A program made the translations under genes and the position numbers. Below the pieces are notes generated by a model, which did not search any database, was not told the DNA's origin, and saw only the letters and a program-made list of their open reading frames with translations. 57,635 nt of DNA, from assembly GCA_014378105.1 (NCBI GenBank), contig JACMOI010000161.1:1-57635 (forward strand), written 5' to 3'. Positions 18,538 to 27,394 of this stretch are shown here, piece after piece (the stretch's first letter is position 1; each line of letters begins with the position of its first letter). The DNA comes from Pseudopedobacter sp. Lineage in GTDB: Bacteria; Bacteroidota; Bacteroidia; Sphingobacteriales; Sphingobacteriaceae.

Positions 18538-18670
18538 GTTTTGCAAGTTTAAGGCTGTCCCCGCCTTTTTGCACTATTTCCGCCCAAGTACAAACATAAT
18601 TAATTTGCATAAAAGGCACATAAAGCAATACGCCCTGGCATAGATTAAACTTTCTGTTACCAGAAGTACT

Positions 18671-19864
18671 TTATTTATCACTTATGACAAGAACCTCTAT
18701 ATTCCTTTCTTCATTCATGAGTTCCAAACCTAAATCTTTTAAGGACTCATATATTTTTTTTGGGTCTTCATTATACCAATCTAATTTCAAGTCGTAATTT
18801 TCAGATAAATTAGTTTCATTCAAAACAGGTTTGTTAAATTGATTTTCTAAAAATTCAGCAACTACATTCGTATTTGAATTTATCATATCTAGTCCGTTTC
18901 CTCCATAACTGTTTGAAGGAGTTCCGCCTTTCGTTAGATTTAATTTGGTTTTCCCGTTTTTGATAACTCTTAAAACTTTCACTTCTTCAGCTTGAGTTTT
19001 GACTTCAACCTTATATCCATACATGTTTTTTAAAAGCTGTTTCATAATATCAAACCTTTGATAACCAATATTTTCTGGAAGTATGATGTCAATACAAATA
19101 GCATTTTCTTTTTTCCATTCAAAAGGAGATTTATCTTTTACTTCGATTCTAGTCTTAATACTTGCAGGAAAACCAAAGGCTATTTCGTATAATGATTTTA
19201 GCGATAAATTGGTTGCTAAAATTCTTCTACCGTTATAAATTTCTCCGCCACTTGTGTTGGACATACTTGGTATGCCATTTTGAAATGGAGTGACCACAAC
19301 TTGATAAATAAAATTTGAATTAACTGAAAGCGGTTTAGAAGGATTAAAATCTAAATTTTCTTTTTTTTCAGGCAATGATATTTTTTCGCCTCTTAAAAGC
19401 TTAGAAATCGTTTCAACTGTTATAGATTCAGGGTCTGTAATTGCTCTTATAATCCCATTTTGATCGATAATAATAGTATGAGAAATTATTTTGTGAGGGA
19501 AATATTTTGATAGTTTACCGTCTTCGTCTAATACTATGGGTAAAGTCATCGTTCGTTTATTAAGAAAAGCATTAATTCTTTTCTCAGTTTCATCAGTAAC
19601 GGATATTACCTGAATATCATCTTTGAATTTTGTTTGTAAATCTTCTAAATGTTCTAACGATTTTAAACAAGGAGAACACCATGTTGCCCAAAAGTCTATT
19701 ATAACAACTTTTGGTTTTAAGTCGAACAAATTAAAAGACGTTGTATTTGTATAATTTAAAATTTTAGAAAATTCTAAATTCTCAGCTTTTTGGTCAATTT
19801 TAGATTGTGAAAAGGAATCTAATTGGAATAATACTAGTGTTATTATTAAAAATTGTTTTTTCAT
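18671..19864 (-). CDS. TlpA-like thioredoxin domain fused to a DUF3738 (TIGR03435-type) domain
   Basis: A 397-residue exported protein. A signal peptide (about 1-20) leads to a TlpA/ResA-type thioredoxin domain with the redox motif W62-C63-S-P-C66 in 'VVIIDFWATWCSPCLKSL'. From about residue 185 the sequence changes to a domain resembling TIGR03435/DUF3738, with 'GEIYNGRRILATNLSLKSLYEIAFGFP', 'ENIGYQRFDIMKQLLKNMYGYKVE' and a final 'NYDLKLDWYN'. The thioredoxin half probably acts on periplasmic disulfides; the DUF3738 half has no known role. It is the last gene of the ECF-sigma cluster on this strand, 37 bases after the DUF4097-like gene. Confidence 0.83.
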   Translation of the reverse strand: MKKQFLIITLVLFQLDSFSQSKIDQKAENLEFSKILNYTNTTSFNLFDLKPKVVIIDFWATWCSPCLKSLEHLEDLQTKFKDDIQVISVTDETEKRINAFLNKRTMTLPIVLDEDGKLSKYFPHKIISHTIIIDQNGIIRAITDPESITVETISKLLRGEKISLPEKKENLDFNPSKPLSVNSNFIYQVVVTPFQNGIPSMSNTSGGEIYNGRRILATNLSLKSLYEIAFGFPASIKTRIEVKDKSPFEWKKENAICIDIILPENIGYQRFDIMKQLLKNMYGYKVEVKTQAEEVKVLRVIKNGKTKLNLTKGGTPSNSYGGNGLDMINSNTNVVAEFLENQFNKPVLNETNLSENYDLKLDWYNEDPKKIYESLKDLGLELMNEERNIEVLVISDK

Positions 19865-19901
19865 ATTGTCGAGTAGTATTTCTGGAAACGTTTAGGTTAA
19901 T

Positions 19902-21284
19902 TTAATTAAACTTTACACCACCATAATTAGACTTGATATTGATATTGGCGGACGAAGATTTTCCATAATACCCTTTATAATTTTTGGAAGATGACCATCC
20001 TTTGTCTTCATCACTTGGAGTTTTACCAGTAATAATAACCTTACTATCATCATATTTGAAGCTTGAATTGGAAGTGCTGATATCAAAATTAAAATTAGGG
20101 CTTCCAGCAAAGTCAAATTTAGATTGCAAATAGTTTGAAGTTAAATTCAATGTTTTAAAATTTTTGTCTAAACTATTTAACTGAAAATCACCATAATTCA
20201 TCTTAATAGAATTATCTTCACTCAAACTAGAAATATTTACATGTGTATAATTACAACTTACTTTCAAGTTTTTAGCCTTATTTACCTCTAAGTCTCCGTA
20301 ATTACAAAATACTTCTGCATTATTTATATATTCAATCTTCATCTTAGAATAGTTTGAAGAAATTTTATAGATCAACCCATCCAATTTACCTGTGTTCAAA
20401 TCCCCATAATTCATATTTATTCCAACCGCACCATTAAAGTCAGGAAGTACGATATTTGTGTAGTTTGTTTTTAGATTTAACGTGTTTTTAGATGGCATAT
20501 AAACCGTATAGTAAACCTCTACTTTTTGTTTGCTGTCCCCACCACGCCAAAAACTTGTGGACAGCCAACTGTTGTTTCTGTTGGTTCTACCAAAATTGGT
20601 GATAAACTTCAGTAAGTTACCTTGTTTTGAATTATCTATAGAAACCCCATCTAACAATTTCTGAGCATCATCATCACTTTCAGCATAAGCTTTAATTTCT
20701 ACGTCAACTTTAATCTCGTTTTTATCCCAAGTATTTACAGTTATTTTTCCATAACTATTACTAATAGCCAACTGATCATTAGCATCTGCAGGATAAGTTT
20801 TGGTTAATTTTTTAGTCTTTTCAACCGCATCTTCTGGTGCTCCTAAAGTCCAACCGTTGTTTATAAAAGCTTCAGAAGGAATATTTATTTCAGGAATTGG
20901 TGGCATTGGTGGCATCGCAGGGATTTCGGGCATAGCTGGTAGTTCTGGAATTTTTAAATCCTTTAGCTTTGCATTTAGCTTTTCCATTTTTTTATCAAAA
21001 TCGGCGGAAGCCAAATTCATGCCTTCAAATTGTTGATCAAATCCTTCGAAAGATTTTCCAGCTTTTTCGCCCCATTCTTTCCACTTCTTTTCGTCGAAAG
21101 ATTTTTTGAAATTCTCTCCCCAATCCTTCCAAGCTTGTTCATCAAATTTTGGTGGAGCTGGTGGAGCTGGAATTTCGGGCTTTTCAGGTACTTTTGGCGG
21201 AACAGGCACTTCCTGAGCCTTTAACAAACTCATACTTAAACAAAGCATAAGTGTGAAAATCATGGTTTTATATACTTTTTTCAT
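19902..21284 (-). CDS. Exported protein with proline-rich segments and a DUF4097-like beta-repeat domain
   Basis: A 460-residue protein with a signal peptide (about 1-23). A proline-rich segment follows (PVPPKVPEKPEIPAPPAPP), then W/K/E/F-rich repeats ('DEQAWKDWGENFKKSFDEKKWKEWGEKAGKSFEG') and a second proline-rich run with PAMPEIP-type units. From about residue 160 the sequence becomes a serial beta structure with recurring N-Y-G-D/K units ('SNSYGKITVNTWDKNEIKVDVEIKAYAE', 'MNYGDL', 'CNYGDLEV'), as in DUF4097/DUF2807-like adhesin-type beta helices. The start overlaps the anti-sigma-like gene by 17 bases. It is probably the cell-envelope output or sensor of this ECF locus. Confidence 0.72.
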   Translation of the reverse strand: MKKVYKTMIFTLMLCLSMSLLKAQEVPVPPKVPEKPEIPAPPAPPKFDEQAWKDWGENFKKSFDEKKWKEWGEKAGKSFEGFDQQFEGMNLASADFDKKMEKLNAKLKDLKIPELPAMPEIPAMPPMPPIPEINIPSEAFINNGWTLGAPEDAVEKTKKLTKTYPADANDQLAISNSYGKITVNTWDKNEIKVDVEIKAYAESDDDAQKLLDGVSIDNSKQGNLLKFITNFGRTNRNNSWLSTSFWRGGDSKQKVEVYYTVYMPSKNTLNLKTNYTNIVLPDFNGAVGINMNYGDLNTGKLDGLIYKISSNYSKMKIEYINNAEVFCNYGDLEVNKAKNLKVSCNYTHVNISSLSEDNSIKMNYGDFQLNSLDKNFKTLNLTSNYLQSKFDFAGSPNFNFDISTSNSSFKYDDSKVIITGKTPSDEDKGWSSSKNYKGYYGKSSSANINIKSNYGGVKFN

Positions 21285-21819
21285 CTTGATTTGATTTAAT
21301 TTCCTTTACCTCGTTAGTAATGTTTAGTTGTTGATTGAGCAGAGAGATTTGCGCTTGCATGTTCCGGATCATTGCCTTTACAATTCTATCTTGATTTGGA
21401 GTAGTTGATAATTTCTCTTTTAACTCGGTATATTCCTTGTCTAATTTCTTCTGCTCATTCATAAATATTTTATAGAGCGCAGGATCAATTTTCTTTAACG
21501 TCTTTAATTCAGTTCTTTTATCTTCTATCAATGATGAAAATCTAACTTCTTTTGCAGCATATTCCGGGTTTATATTGGCTAAACTGTTTGCTTGTTGTGT
21601 TTTATAATGTCCCCAAATAAAACCTATACTCAGTACCATGATAAAAACAGCAGCTACTTTTCCAATGGTAAACATTGAACGTATTTTATTACGTTGATTT
21701 TGTTTGATACACTGTTCTTCCAAACGTTCATCAAGCTTTGTCCATAAGCTTTCATCAGGTTCCAAAGCATCAAACTCTTTCCTATTATTTCTGATAAAGT
21801 TTTCTAATTTCTCACTCAT
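21268..21819 (-). CDS. Single-pass membrane protein, probable anti-sigma factor
   Basis: A 183-residue protein. The cytoplasmic N-terminus carries 'LENFIRNNRKEFDALEPDESLWTKLDERL', a pattern common to Bacteroidota anti-sigma candidates next to ECF sigma genes. One membrane helix follows (about 52-70). The periplasmic part is helical and charged, probably coiled coil ('IEDKRTELKTLKKIDPALYKIFMNEQKKLDKEYTELKEKL'). Its ATG overlaps the sigma stop (ATGA), and its 3' end overlaps the next gene by 17 bases. No zinc-binding ZAS motif is seen. The role rests mostly on context. Confidence 0.72.
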   Translation of the reverse strand: MSEKLENFIRNNRKEFDALEPDESLWTKLDERLEEQCIKQNQRNKIRSMFTIGKVAAVFIMVLSIGFIWGHYKTQQANSLANINPEYAAKEVRFSSLIEDKRTELKTLKKIDPALYKIFMNEQKKLDKEYTELKEKLSTTPNQDRIVKAMIRNMQAQISLLNQQLNITNEVKEIKSNQDEKSI

Positions 21820-22376
21820 CTTGCTATTCCTTTATGTTTTAATATCTCTACTAATTTTTTCTTGGCTCTTAGAAATTGTGTTCTCGAAGTTCCTTCGTTT
21901 ATCTTTAAAATCTGACCAATTTCTTCATGATCATATCCTTCTAATAAGTATAAACTCAAGACTAACCTATAACCTTCTGGTAAAAGCTGAATGGCCTTTC
22001 GTACCTCCTCAACTTTCCAGTTATTCTCTTCTTCTACTTCCCAATCATAATCAACCACACTTTCAACATCCACCTCTTCAATTTCTTCAAAGATTATTTT
22101 CCGCTTTCGCAGGATGTTAATAGAGCGATGGATTACAATTTGTTTAAGCCATAAACCAAAAGTGGTTTCTTGTCTAAAATCTTTAATTCGTGTAAAAGCA
22201 TCCATAAAAGCTTCCTGCAATGCATCTTCAGCTTCATCGGTATGGTTGAGTATGCGCATAGCCACGTTGTACATGGCTTTTGAGTATAACCTGTACAATT
22301 CATGATGTGCTTTTCGCTCTCCTTTTTTGCACTCGACAACTAGGTCGTAGTGTTTATCAATGTAAATAGCCTCCAA
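21816..22376 (-). CDS. ECF RNA polymerase sigma factor
   Basis: A 186-residue sigma-70 family protein. Region 2 includes 'YRLYSKAMYNVAMRILNHTDEAEDALQEAFMDAFTRI' and 'FGLWLKQIVIHRSINILRKRK'. Region 4 includes 'LPEGYRLVLSLYLLEGYDHEEIGQILKINEGTSRTQFLRAKKKLVEIL'. An acidic linker (EEIEEVDVESVVDYDWEVEEENN) separates them. The start codon is TTG at 22376. It is the first gene of a four-gene cluster whose overlaps and short gaps suggest an operon, with an ECF-like promoter just upstream. Confidence 0.92.
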   Translation of the reverse strand: MEAIYIDKHYDLVVECKKGERKAHHELYRLYSKAMYNVAMRILNHTDEAEDALQEAFMDAFTRIKDFRQETTFGLWLKQIVIHRSINILRKRKIIFEEIEEVDVESVVDYDWEVEEENNWKVEEVRKAIQLLPEGYRLVLSLYLLEGYDHEEIGQILKINEGTSRTQFLRAKKKLVEILKHKGIAR

Positions 22377-22397
22377 ATTATTAAGCTTCTATATAAA

Positions 22398-22424
22398 TAG
22401 ACAATGGTCTTTTGCAAACGTTGC
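22398..22424 (-). promoter_or_regulatory. Candidate ECF-type promoter upstream of the sigma operon
   Basis: On the minus strand, GCAACG (22424-22419) is followed by 16 bases and then GTCTA (22402-22398), 21 bases before the TTG start. The CAAC-type -35 with a GTC-type -10 is the common ECF promoter form and would fit autoregulation. It differs from the motif found at the second sigma locus. Confidence 0.45.
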
Positions 22425-22496
22425 ATGAACCAAAAATTTTTATTTAAAATAGAAAAAATCATTGATACCTTTAAAAATGATATTTCTAAATAATTT

Positions 22497-23024
22497 ATGA
22501 AAAGAATATTAGTTGTTATTGCTGTATTACTATTGTTTTGCTTTCATTCAAAAGCGCAGGGTGTCACGAAAGTCTGGATAGTTAGACATGCCGAGAAAAT
22601 AACGGATGATCCAAAAAACACCAATCCTGATTTATCGGAAACGGGATTTAAAAGAGCAGAGGATTTGAAGAATTATCTTTCAAATAAAAAGATTGATCTA
22701 ATCTATTCGACTCCATATAAAAGAACTGAACAAACCACAGCGCCTTTAGCTAAACAAAAAGAGATTAAAATTGAAAATTATAACCCCAGTAAACAGCAAG
22801 ATTTAATTTCGAAAATAAAAGCATTAAAGGGTAATCATGATATTTTAATAGTTGGCCACTCCAACACAGTTTTACAAATTGTCAGAGATTTTGGTGTAGA
22901 TATTATACCAAAAGATTTAACTGACAATGATTATGACTTTATATTTGAGGTTACTCTTAAAAATGGAAAAGTCAAATTAAATGTGAAGCATTTCGGGGAG
23001 AAACATCATTCTACTGAATTATAA
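22497..23024 (+). CDS. Secreted histidine phosphatase family protein (SixA/PGM-like)
   Basis: A 175-residue exported phosphatase. A signal peptide (MKRILVVIAVLLLFCFHSKAQ) precedes the catalytic 'VWIVRHAEK' (R30, H31). Family residues recur in 'LIYSTPYKRTEQTTAPLAK' and in 'DILIVGHSNTVLQIV' (second His). These enzymes hydrolyse phosphate monoesters through a phosphohistidine intermediate, and export suggests a periplasmic substrate. Its TAA stop shares one base with the ATG of the AONS-like gene. A TAccTTTA box at 22466-22473 is a weak promoter candidate. Confidence 0.87.
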   Translation: MKRILVVIAVLLLFCFHSKAQGVTKVWIVRHAEKITDDPKNTNPDLSETGFKRAEDLKNYLSNKKIDLIYSTPYKRTEQTTAPLAKQKEIKIENYNPSKQQDLISKIKALKGNHDILIVGHSNTVLQIVRDFGVDIIPKDLTDNDYDFIFEVTLKNGKVKLNVKHFGEKHHSTEL

Positions 23025-24043
23025 TGGATTTTATTTCACTCGATTCTGGCTACAAACCTGAGGTTTATAAAGATGGAACTGAACATCTTTTCTTTGGTGG
23101 AACATCTTATTTAGGTCTAAATTATCATCCAGAATATATTTCTCTTTTTAAAGACGGATTAAATATTTGGGGTTTAAATAATGGTGCTTCTAGAAATAAT
23201 AACATCCGATTATCCATTTATCAAGAAGCTGAAGAATTACTGGCAAAGGATTATGGCTGTGAAGCAGCTGTTACCCTATCAAGCGGTTGGTTAGCAGCCG
23301 AATTAGCGGTAGAGGTTTTAGGAAAAAGACGGGAATTAATTTATATAAACGATGCTCATCCTGCTCTTTACAAAGAAAATCCTGGTATTCTAAATATTGA
23401 GAAAGCAGTTGACTACATCAATTTATCACATCAAACAAATTTTTTATTAATTAGCAATTCTGTCAATAACATCATTCCAAAAATTTTTTATTTTTCGGCT
23501 TTAAGCAAGATTTTACCTTCAAAAAACATTACTCTTTTATTAGATCATTCTCATGGTTTCGGCTTTTTAGAGGCCGATTATTTTACACATCTTAAAAAAC
23601 TTCCAATACATATAGATTGGCTTTTGTGCGGCTCTTTGGCAAAAGGTTTAAGTTTAGATGCTGGAATAATAATAGGTTCGAATTATCAAATCAACGAAAT
23701 TAGAAAAACCGTGACTTTTAACGGATCGTCCCCATGTAGTCCCTCGGTTTTACATACTTACTTGAAAAGTGAATCCATCAGGCTAACTGCTAAATTAAGA
23801 ATGTTTGAAAATCTTCACTTTTTAACCTCGCAATTGAGTAGAGAGGATTTCTTTTGGATTGAAAATTTCCCAGTAATACTCGTCCAAAATCCAAGCATTG
23901 TAGACAAATTTAAAACCAATCATTTTCTTTTTACGTCTTTTCCCTATCCAAATTCAGATAGCAAAATCTTAAATCGTCTTGTTATTTCAGCCGCTCATCA
24001 ACCAAAACATCTTAAAAAACTGCTTGAGATTATTGAAGGTTAA
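23024..24043 (+). CDS. PLP-dependent alpha-oxoamine-synthase-like aminotransferase (BioF/KBL family)
   Basis: A 339-residue fold-type I PLP enzyme. 'SYLGLNYHPEY' and 'NNGASRNNN' match the AONS N-terminal pattern (SxxYLG, G(T/S)xxxR). 'LLLDHSHGFGFL' is the PLP D/H segment, and the lysine lies in 'GSLAKGLSLDAG'. It is shorter than BioF or KBL (about 385-400), mostly in the C-terminal domain. Family members condense an amino acid with acyl-CoA. No biotin gene is nearby, so substrates are unknown. It is translationally coupled to the histidine phosphatase. Confidence 0.8.
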   Translation: MDFISLDSGYKPEVYKDGTEHLFFGGTSYLGLNYHPEYISLFKDGLNIWGLNNGASRNNNIRLSIYQEAEELLAKDYGCEAAVTLSSGWLAAELAVEVLGKRRELIYINDAHPALYKENPGILNIEKAVDYINLSHQTNFLLISNSVNNIIPKIFYFSALSKILPSKNITLLLDHSHGFGFLEADYFTHLKKLPIHIDWLLCGSLAKGLSLDAGIIIGSNYQINEIRKTVTFNGSSPCSPSVLHTYLKSESIRLTAKLRMFENLHFLTSQLSREDFFWIENFPVILVQNPSIVDKFKTNHFLFTSFPYPNSDSKILNRLVISAAHQPKHLKKLLEIIEG

Positions 24044-24071
24044 GTGTTAATAAAAAGGAAAAGCGGTAGTT

Positions 24072-24749
24072 TTATAACTTCTCAAAAGGAATATCCATTA
24101 AAGGGAATTTGTCCCAGCCATTAAAATCATAATGCCACCATTCATTTTTAATGACTTTAAAACCGTGACTTTCCATGATTTTTATCAGAAGGTCGCGGTT
24201 TTGTTTTTGTAAAGCAGAAACATCTTCATACGTTGGGGAAGCTTCGGCAGCAAAACTATCGTAAGGCGTTGGCATTTCTAATTCATTGCCGGTTTTTAAA
24301 TTAATCAAAGTTAAATCTACCGCACAACCGCGGTTGTGACGAGAGCCTGTTTTAGGATTGGCAACAAATTCCTTTTTTTCTAAAGGGGTAACTTTCCAAA
24401 ACTTCACCGTGACCGAATACGGTCGATAAGCATCAAAAATCTCCAAGCCTAAGCCTTGATTTTTTAAGTCCAGTTGGATTTCCTTTAAAGCATCAACCAC
24501 CGGTTTACGAGCGAAAGCTCTAGCTTGTTTGTAAACTGCTACCCCAGAAAAGTTATGGGTTGTGGCATATTTTATATCCAGTTTTATAGTTGGGATTGCT
24601 TTACTAATTTCCGCCAATTGATATGCAGGATTTGAAAGAATATCGTTACGATAATCATTTATATTAGAGAATACCTCTAGCTTTTCTTGTGCAATTGCAA
24701 CGCATCTAAAACCGATAAATATGATAAATATGATGCCTTTTATTTTCAT
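24072..24749 (-). CDS. M15 family D-Ala-D-Ala dipeptidase (VanX/DdpX-like)
   Basis: A 225-residue exported zinc peptidase. A signal sequence (about 1-20) precedes the M15D core: R109 in 'FDAYRPYS', zinc ligands H138 and D145 in 'SRHNRGCAVDLTL', and E203/H206 in 'NEWWHYDF'. It hydrolyses D-Ala-D-Ala dipeptides; chromosomal members usually serve murein recycling or nutrition rather than vancomycin resistance, and no van genes adjoin. Its start lies directly against the stop of the BrkB gene, so they are probably one transcript. Confidence 0.92.
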   Translation of the reverse strand: MKIKGIIFIIFIGFRCVAIAQEKLEVFSNINDYRNDILSNPAYQLAEISKAIPTIKLDIKYATTHNFSGVAVYKQARAFARKPVVDALKEIQLDLKNQGLGLEIFDAYRPYSVTVKFWKVTPLEKKEFVANPKTGSRHNRGCAVDLTLINLKTGNELEMPTPYDSFAAEASPTYEDVSALQKQNRDLLIKIMESHGFKVIKNEWWHYDFNGWDKFPLMDIPFEKL

Positions 24750-25682
24750 TTAACTTAAATCTACTGGCTTTTTGCCTTGTTCAACTTCAATTTTTTTTAC
24801 TGAAACCGCATATTTTGAGGGTCTGATATGCAATCCTTTAACCTTAGCATAAGACCAAGTAAACTCCGCTCCGAAAAACAGAATTGCTGCTGAATAATAA
24901 ACCCAAACAGCAATAATGATGATGGTTCCAGCGGCTCCGTAAATACTTCCAATTCCAGCAAGAGCAATATAAAAACCAATTAAGTATTTACCAAGCATAA
25001 ATAATACCGCGGTGAAAAAGGAGCCGGCTTTTACATTCTTCCACTCAATTTCTACATCAGGTAATACCTTATAAATAATCGCAAACAAGCTCATCAACAC
25101 CAAAAATGTAATTATAAAATTAATGGCATCAAAAAATACCATAATAAACTCAGGTAAAATTCTAGCCAATTCAGTACTAAAAACTAAAACTACACTGTTA
25201 ATCATTAAAGATACAATGAGTAAAAATCCTAAAGATGCTACCATAGAAAGAGATATAATTCTATTGACTATGAGCTTTACCCAGCCTTTTTTAGGAACTG
25301 CCTTTACCCTCCATATCTCATTAATAGAATCTTGAATCTCGACAAATACGCCAGATGCGCCAATTAGTAAAGTAACTATTCCTGTGATAATAGCAACATT
25401 ACTTTTACCCGAAAGCGCTAATTTTTTAATCGTAGTTTCAATTTGCATGGCAGCATCATTACCAATGAAATCATTTAACTCTCTAAATATTTTACCTTGC
25501 AAGGCATCGTGACCATAAAAAATTCCGCCAACAGATAGCAGCACAATTAACATTGGTGCTAAAGAAAAAATAGTATAATAGGCTAAAGAAGCACTTAATT
25601 TTAGACCCTTATCATCGATAAAAGCATTAAAAGCTTCCTTTAAAATTTTAGTGTAAAACTTATAATCTGTGATTCTATGCAT
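24750..25682 (-). CDS. YihY/BrkB family membrane protein
   Basis: A 310-residue inner-membrane protein with about six helices. 'GLKLSASLAYYTIFSLAPMLIVLLSVGG' is the hallmark YihY/BrkB N-terminal block, followed by 'IATGIVTLLIGASGVFVEIQDSINEIWRV'-type sequence and 'GSIYGAAGTIIIIAVWVYYSAAILFFGAEFTWSYAKVKG' near the end. The family is widespread but its biochemical role is not settled. It starts seven bases after the alanine dehydrogenase frame ends and abuts the dipeptidase gene. Confidence 0.9.
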   Translation of the reverse strand: MHRITDYKFYTKILKEAFNAFIDDKGLKLSASLAYYTIFSLAPMLIVLLSVGGIFYGHDALQGKIFRELNDFIGNDAAMQIETTIKKLALSGKSNVAIITGIVTLLIGASGVFVEIQDSINEIWRVKAVPKKGWVKLIVNRIISLSMVASLGFLLIVSLMINSVVLVFSTELARILPEFIMVFFDAINFIITFLVLMSLFAIIYKVLPDVEIEWKNVKAGSFFTAVLFMLGKYLIGFYIALAGIGSIYGAAGTIIIIAVWVYYSAAILFFGAEFTWSYAKVKGLHIRPSKYAVSVKKIEVEQGKKPVDLS

Positions 25683-25689
25683 CTCAAAA

Positions 25690-26916
25690 TTATCGGTTAC
25701 TTACTACTAATAAGTTTAAATCCTTATGCGGCAAACCAAAACGGTTAGCCAAATCTTTATTGGTCATAGAACCCTGATAAATATAGACTGCATTTCTAAT
25801 GCCAGCTTTTTCCCAAATCAAATTCATAATTCCACCCATATCGCCTATATCAATTAATATAGGAGTGAAAATATTGGTTAAGGCGTAAGTTGCTGTTCTA
25901 CTTACTCGCGATGCGATGTTTGGAACACAATAATGAATCACATCATGCTTTCTAAAAACCGGATTTTTATGGTTAGTTACTTCTGAAGTTTCAAAACCTC
26001 CGCCTTAATCTATACTTACATCAATAACTACTGAATTTGGCTTCATCTTAGAAACCGTTTCTTCAGAAACTACGCATGGACTTCTTCCATGGTCTGCTCT
26101 TATAGCACCGATAACTACATCACAAGTTGTAAGGGCTTTTTCCAAAACAATGGGTTGCATTACAGAAGTGAAAATTCTATTGCCAATGTTATTTTGTAAA
26201 CGTCTCAATCGATAAAGAGAGGAGTCAAAAACCTTAACTTCTGCACCTAAGCCAATGGCTGTTCTGGCAGCATATTCACCCACTGTACCAGCACCTAAAA
26301 TTACAATTTCGGTAGGCGGAACACCAGTAACACCGCCTAACATCAATCCTTTACCACCAAAAACATTACTCACATATTCCGCTGCAATTAAAATTGAAGT
26401 AGCACCAACAATCTCGCTCATGGCTCTAACCACGCTCAAAACATTTCCATCATCTCTTAAATATTCAAAAGCAAGAGCTGTGATTTTCTTAGCCATTAAA
26501 GCCAAAACATGCTCCTTATTCATGGTAGCCATTTGCAATGCAGAGAACAAAATCTGTCCATTTTTCATCATCTCGATTTCTTCCTTAGTTGGAGGCGCAA
26601 TTTTGATAATGATATCCGCATGGTAAACTTCTTTGGTATCATAAACAATTTGGGCGCCTTGCTCACTAAAATTGATGTCGCTAAAATTAGCAGCCAATCC
26701 GGCTCCAGACTCAATGACTACTCGGTGACCATTATTTACTAAAAGCGCTACAGAAAGTGGTGTTAAAGCAATTCTATTTTCTTGAAATGAAGTCTCTTTT
26801 GGGATACCTATATAGAGATTGTTCTTTTTGGGTTTTGTTGCAGCTAGTGCTTCCTGAGGCTGCATCATGGCTTGTTGTGCTATTTCAGAGAAACCTCCCA
26901 TCATTTTTGAACTCAT
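25690..26916 (-). pseudogene. ald: Alanine dehydrogenase with one in-frame TAA
   Basis: The reading frame encodes a full-length alanine dehydrogenase of 408 residues except for an ochre codon at 26007-26005 (codon 304). Upstream, 'YIGIPKETSFQENRIALTPLSVALLVNNGHRV' and the NAD site 'VVILGAGTVGEYAART' are intact. The break falls in 'VVIDVSID*GGGFETSE', where the family has Gln, followed by GG-C in place of GG-G. Downstream, 'HYCVPNIASRVSRTATYALTN' continues in the same frame to a normal stop at 25690. The enzyme interconverts alanine and pyruvate with NAD. It is a nonsense pseudogene, a sequencing error or, less likely, a readthrough site. Confidence 0.88.
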
Positions 26917-26974
26917 AGAATACCTTCGCTTTTACAAATTTAAACTTGATTAAATATAAGTTATTAAGATTAAA

Positions 26975-27388
26975 TTATTTGGTGATGTTGATTAATCTTT
27001 CATTTTCTGAATGTACAACTATTTCGATTTTAACAAACCTCTCTGGTAACAGATCGGCGATTTTCTCTGGCCATTCTACAAAACAATAATTACCCGAATA
27101 AAAGTAATCCTCGTAACCTAAATCTAAAGCCTCACTTTGATTTTTCAGCCTATAAAAATCAAAATGGAAAATAGATTCCTGATCTGTTTTATATTCATTT
27201 ACAATAGAGAAAGTAGGGCTAGATGTATGATCTTTGGTGCCTAAAGCCAATGATATTTGATTAATCAAAGTAGTTTTACCAGCACCCATTTCTCCATAAA
27301 AAAGAAATATTTTCTCTTCACCTGAGAAGCTCAAAATTTGTTGAGCAACATCTGGCAGAGTTAAGCTATTTTCAACCTTAATCTGCAT
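26975..27388 (-). CDS. tsaE: tRNA t6A37 threonylcarbamoyl-transfer complex ATPase TsaE
   Basis: A 137-residue ATPase with Walker A GEMGAGKTT (G32-T40). The TsaE-specific blocks are 'SSPTFSIVNEY', 'IFHFDFYRL' and 'FVEWPEKIADLLP'. With TsaB, TsaC and TsaD it makes N6-threonylcarbamoyladenosine at tRNA position 37. It starts six bases after porX on the same strand and is probably co-transcribed. The length is normal. Confidence 0.95.
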   Translation of the reverse strand: MQIKVENSLTLPDVAQQILSFSGEEKIFLFYGEMGAGKTTLINQISLALGTKDHTSSPTFSIVNEYKTDQESIFHFDFYRLKNQSEALDLGYEDYFYSGNYCFVEWPEKIADLLPERFVKIEIVVHSENERLINITK

Positions 27389-27394
27389 GTTTTA

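Noticed and set aside
18463-18670. Possible yybP-ykoY manganese riboswitch in the terC leader
   Set aside because: TerC genes often carry one, and this leader has two hairpins, but I do not see the conserved GGGGAGTA-type loops. A terminator for the upstream gene explains the strong hairpin.
21704-22120. Long open frame antisense to the ECF sigma and anti-sigma genes
   Set aside because: It lies wholly opposite two well-supported genes, has no family features, and its composition is that of a complementary-strand shadow. Similar frames opposite typA, ald, lpxA and dusB were rejected for the same reason.
24072-24749. Vancomycin resistance dipeptidase (VanX)
   Set aside because: Catalytic residues match the M15D family, but it is exported and lacks vanH, vanA, vanR or vanS neighbours; a chromosomal murein dipeptidase is more likely.
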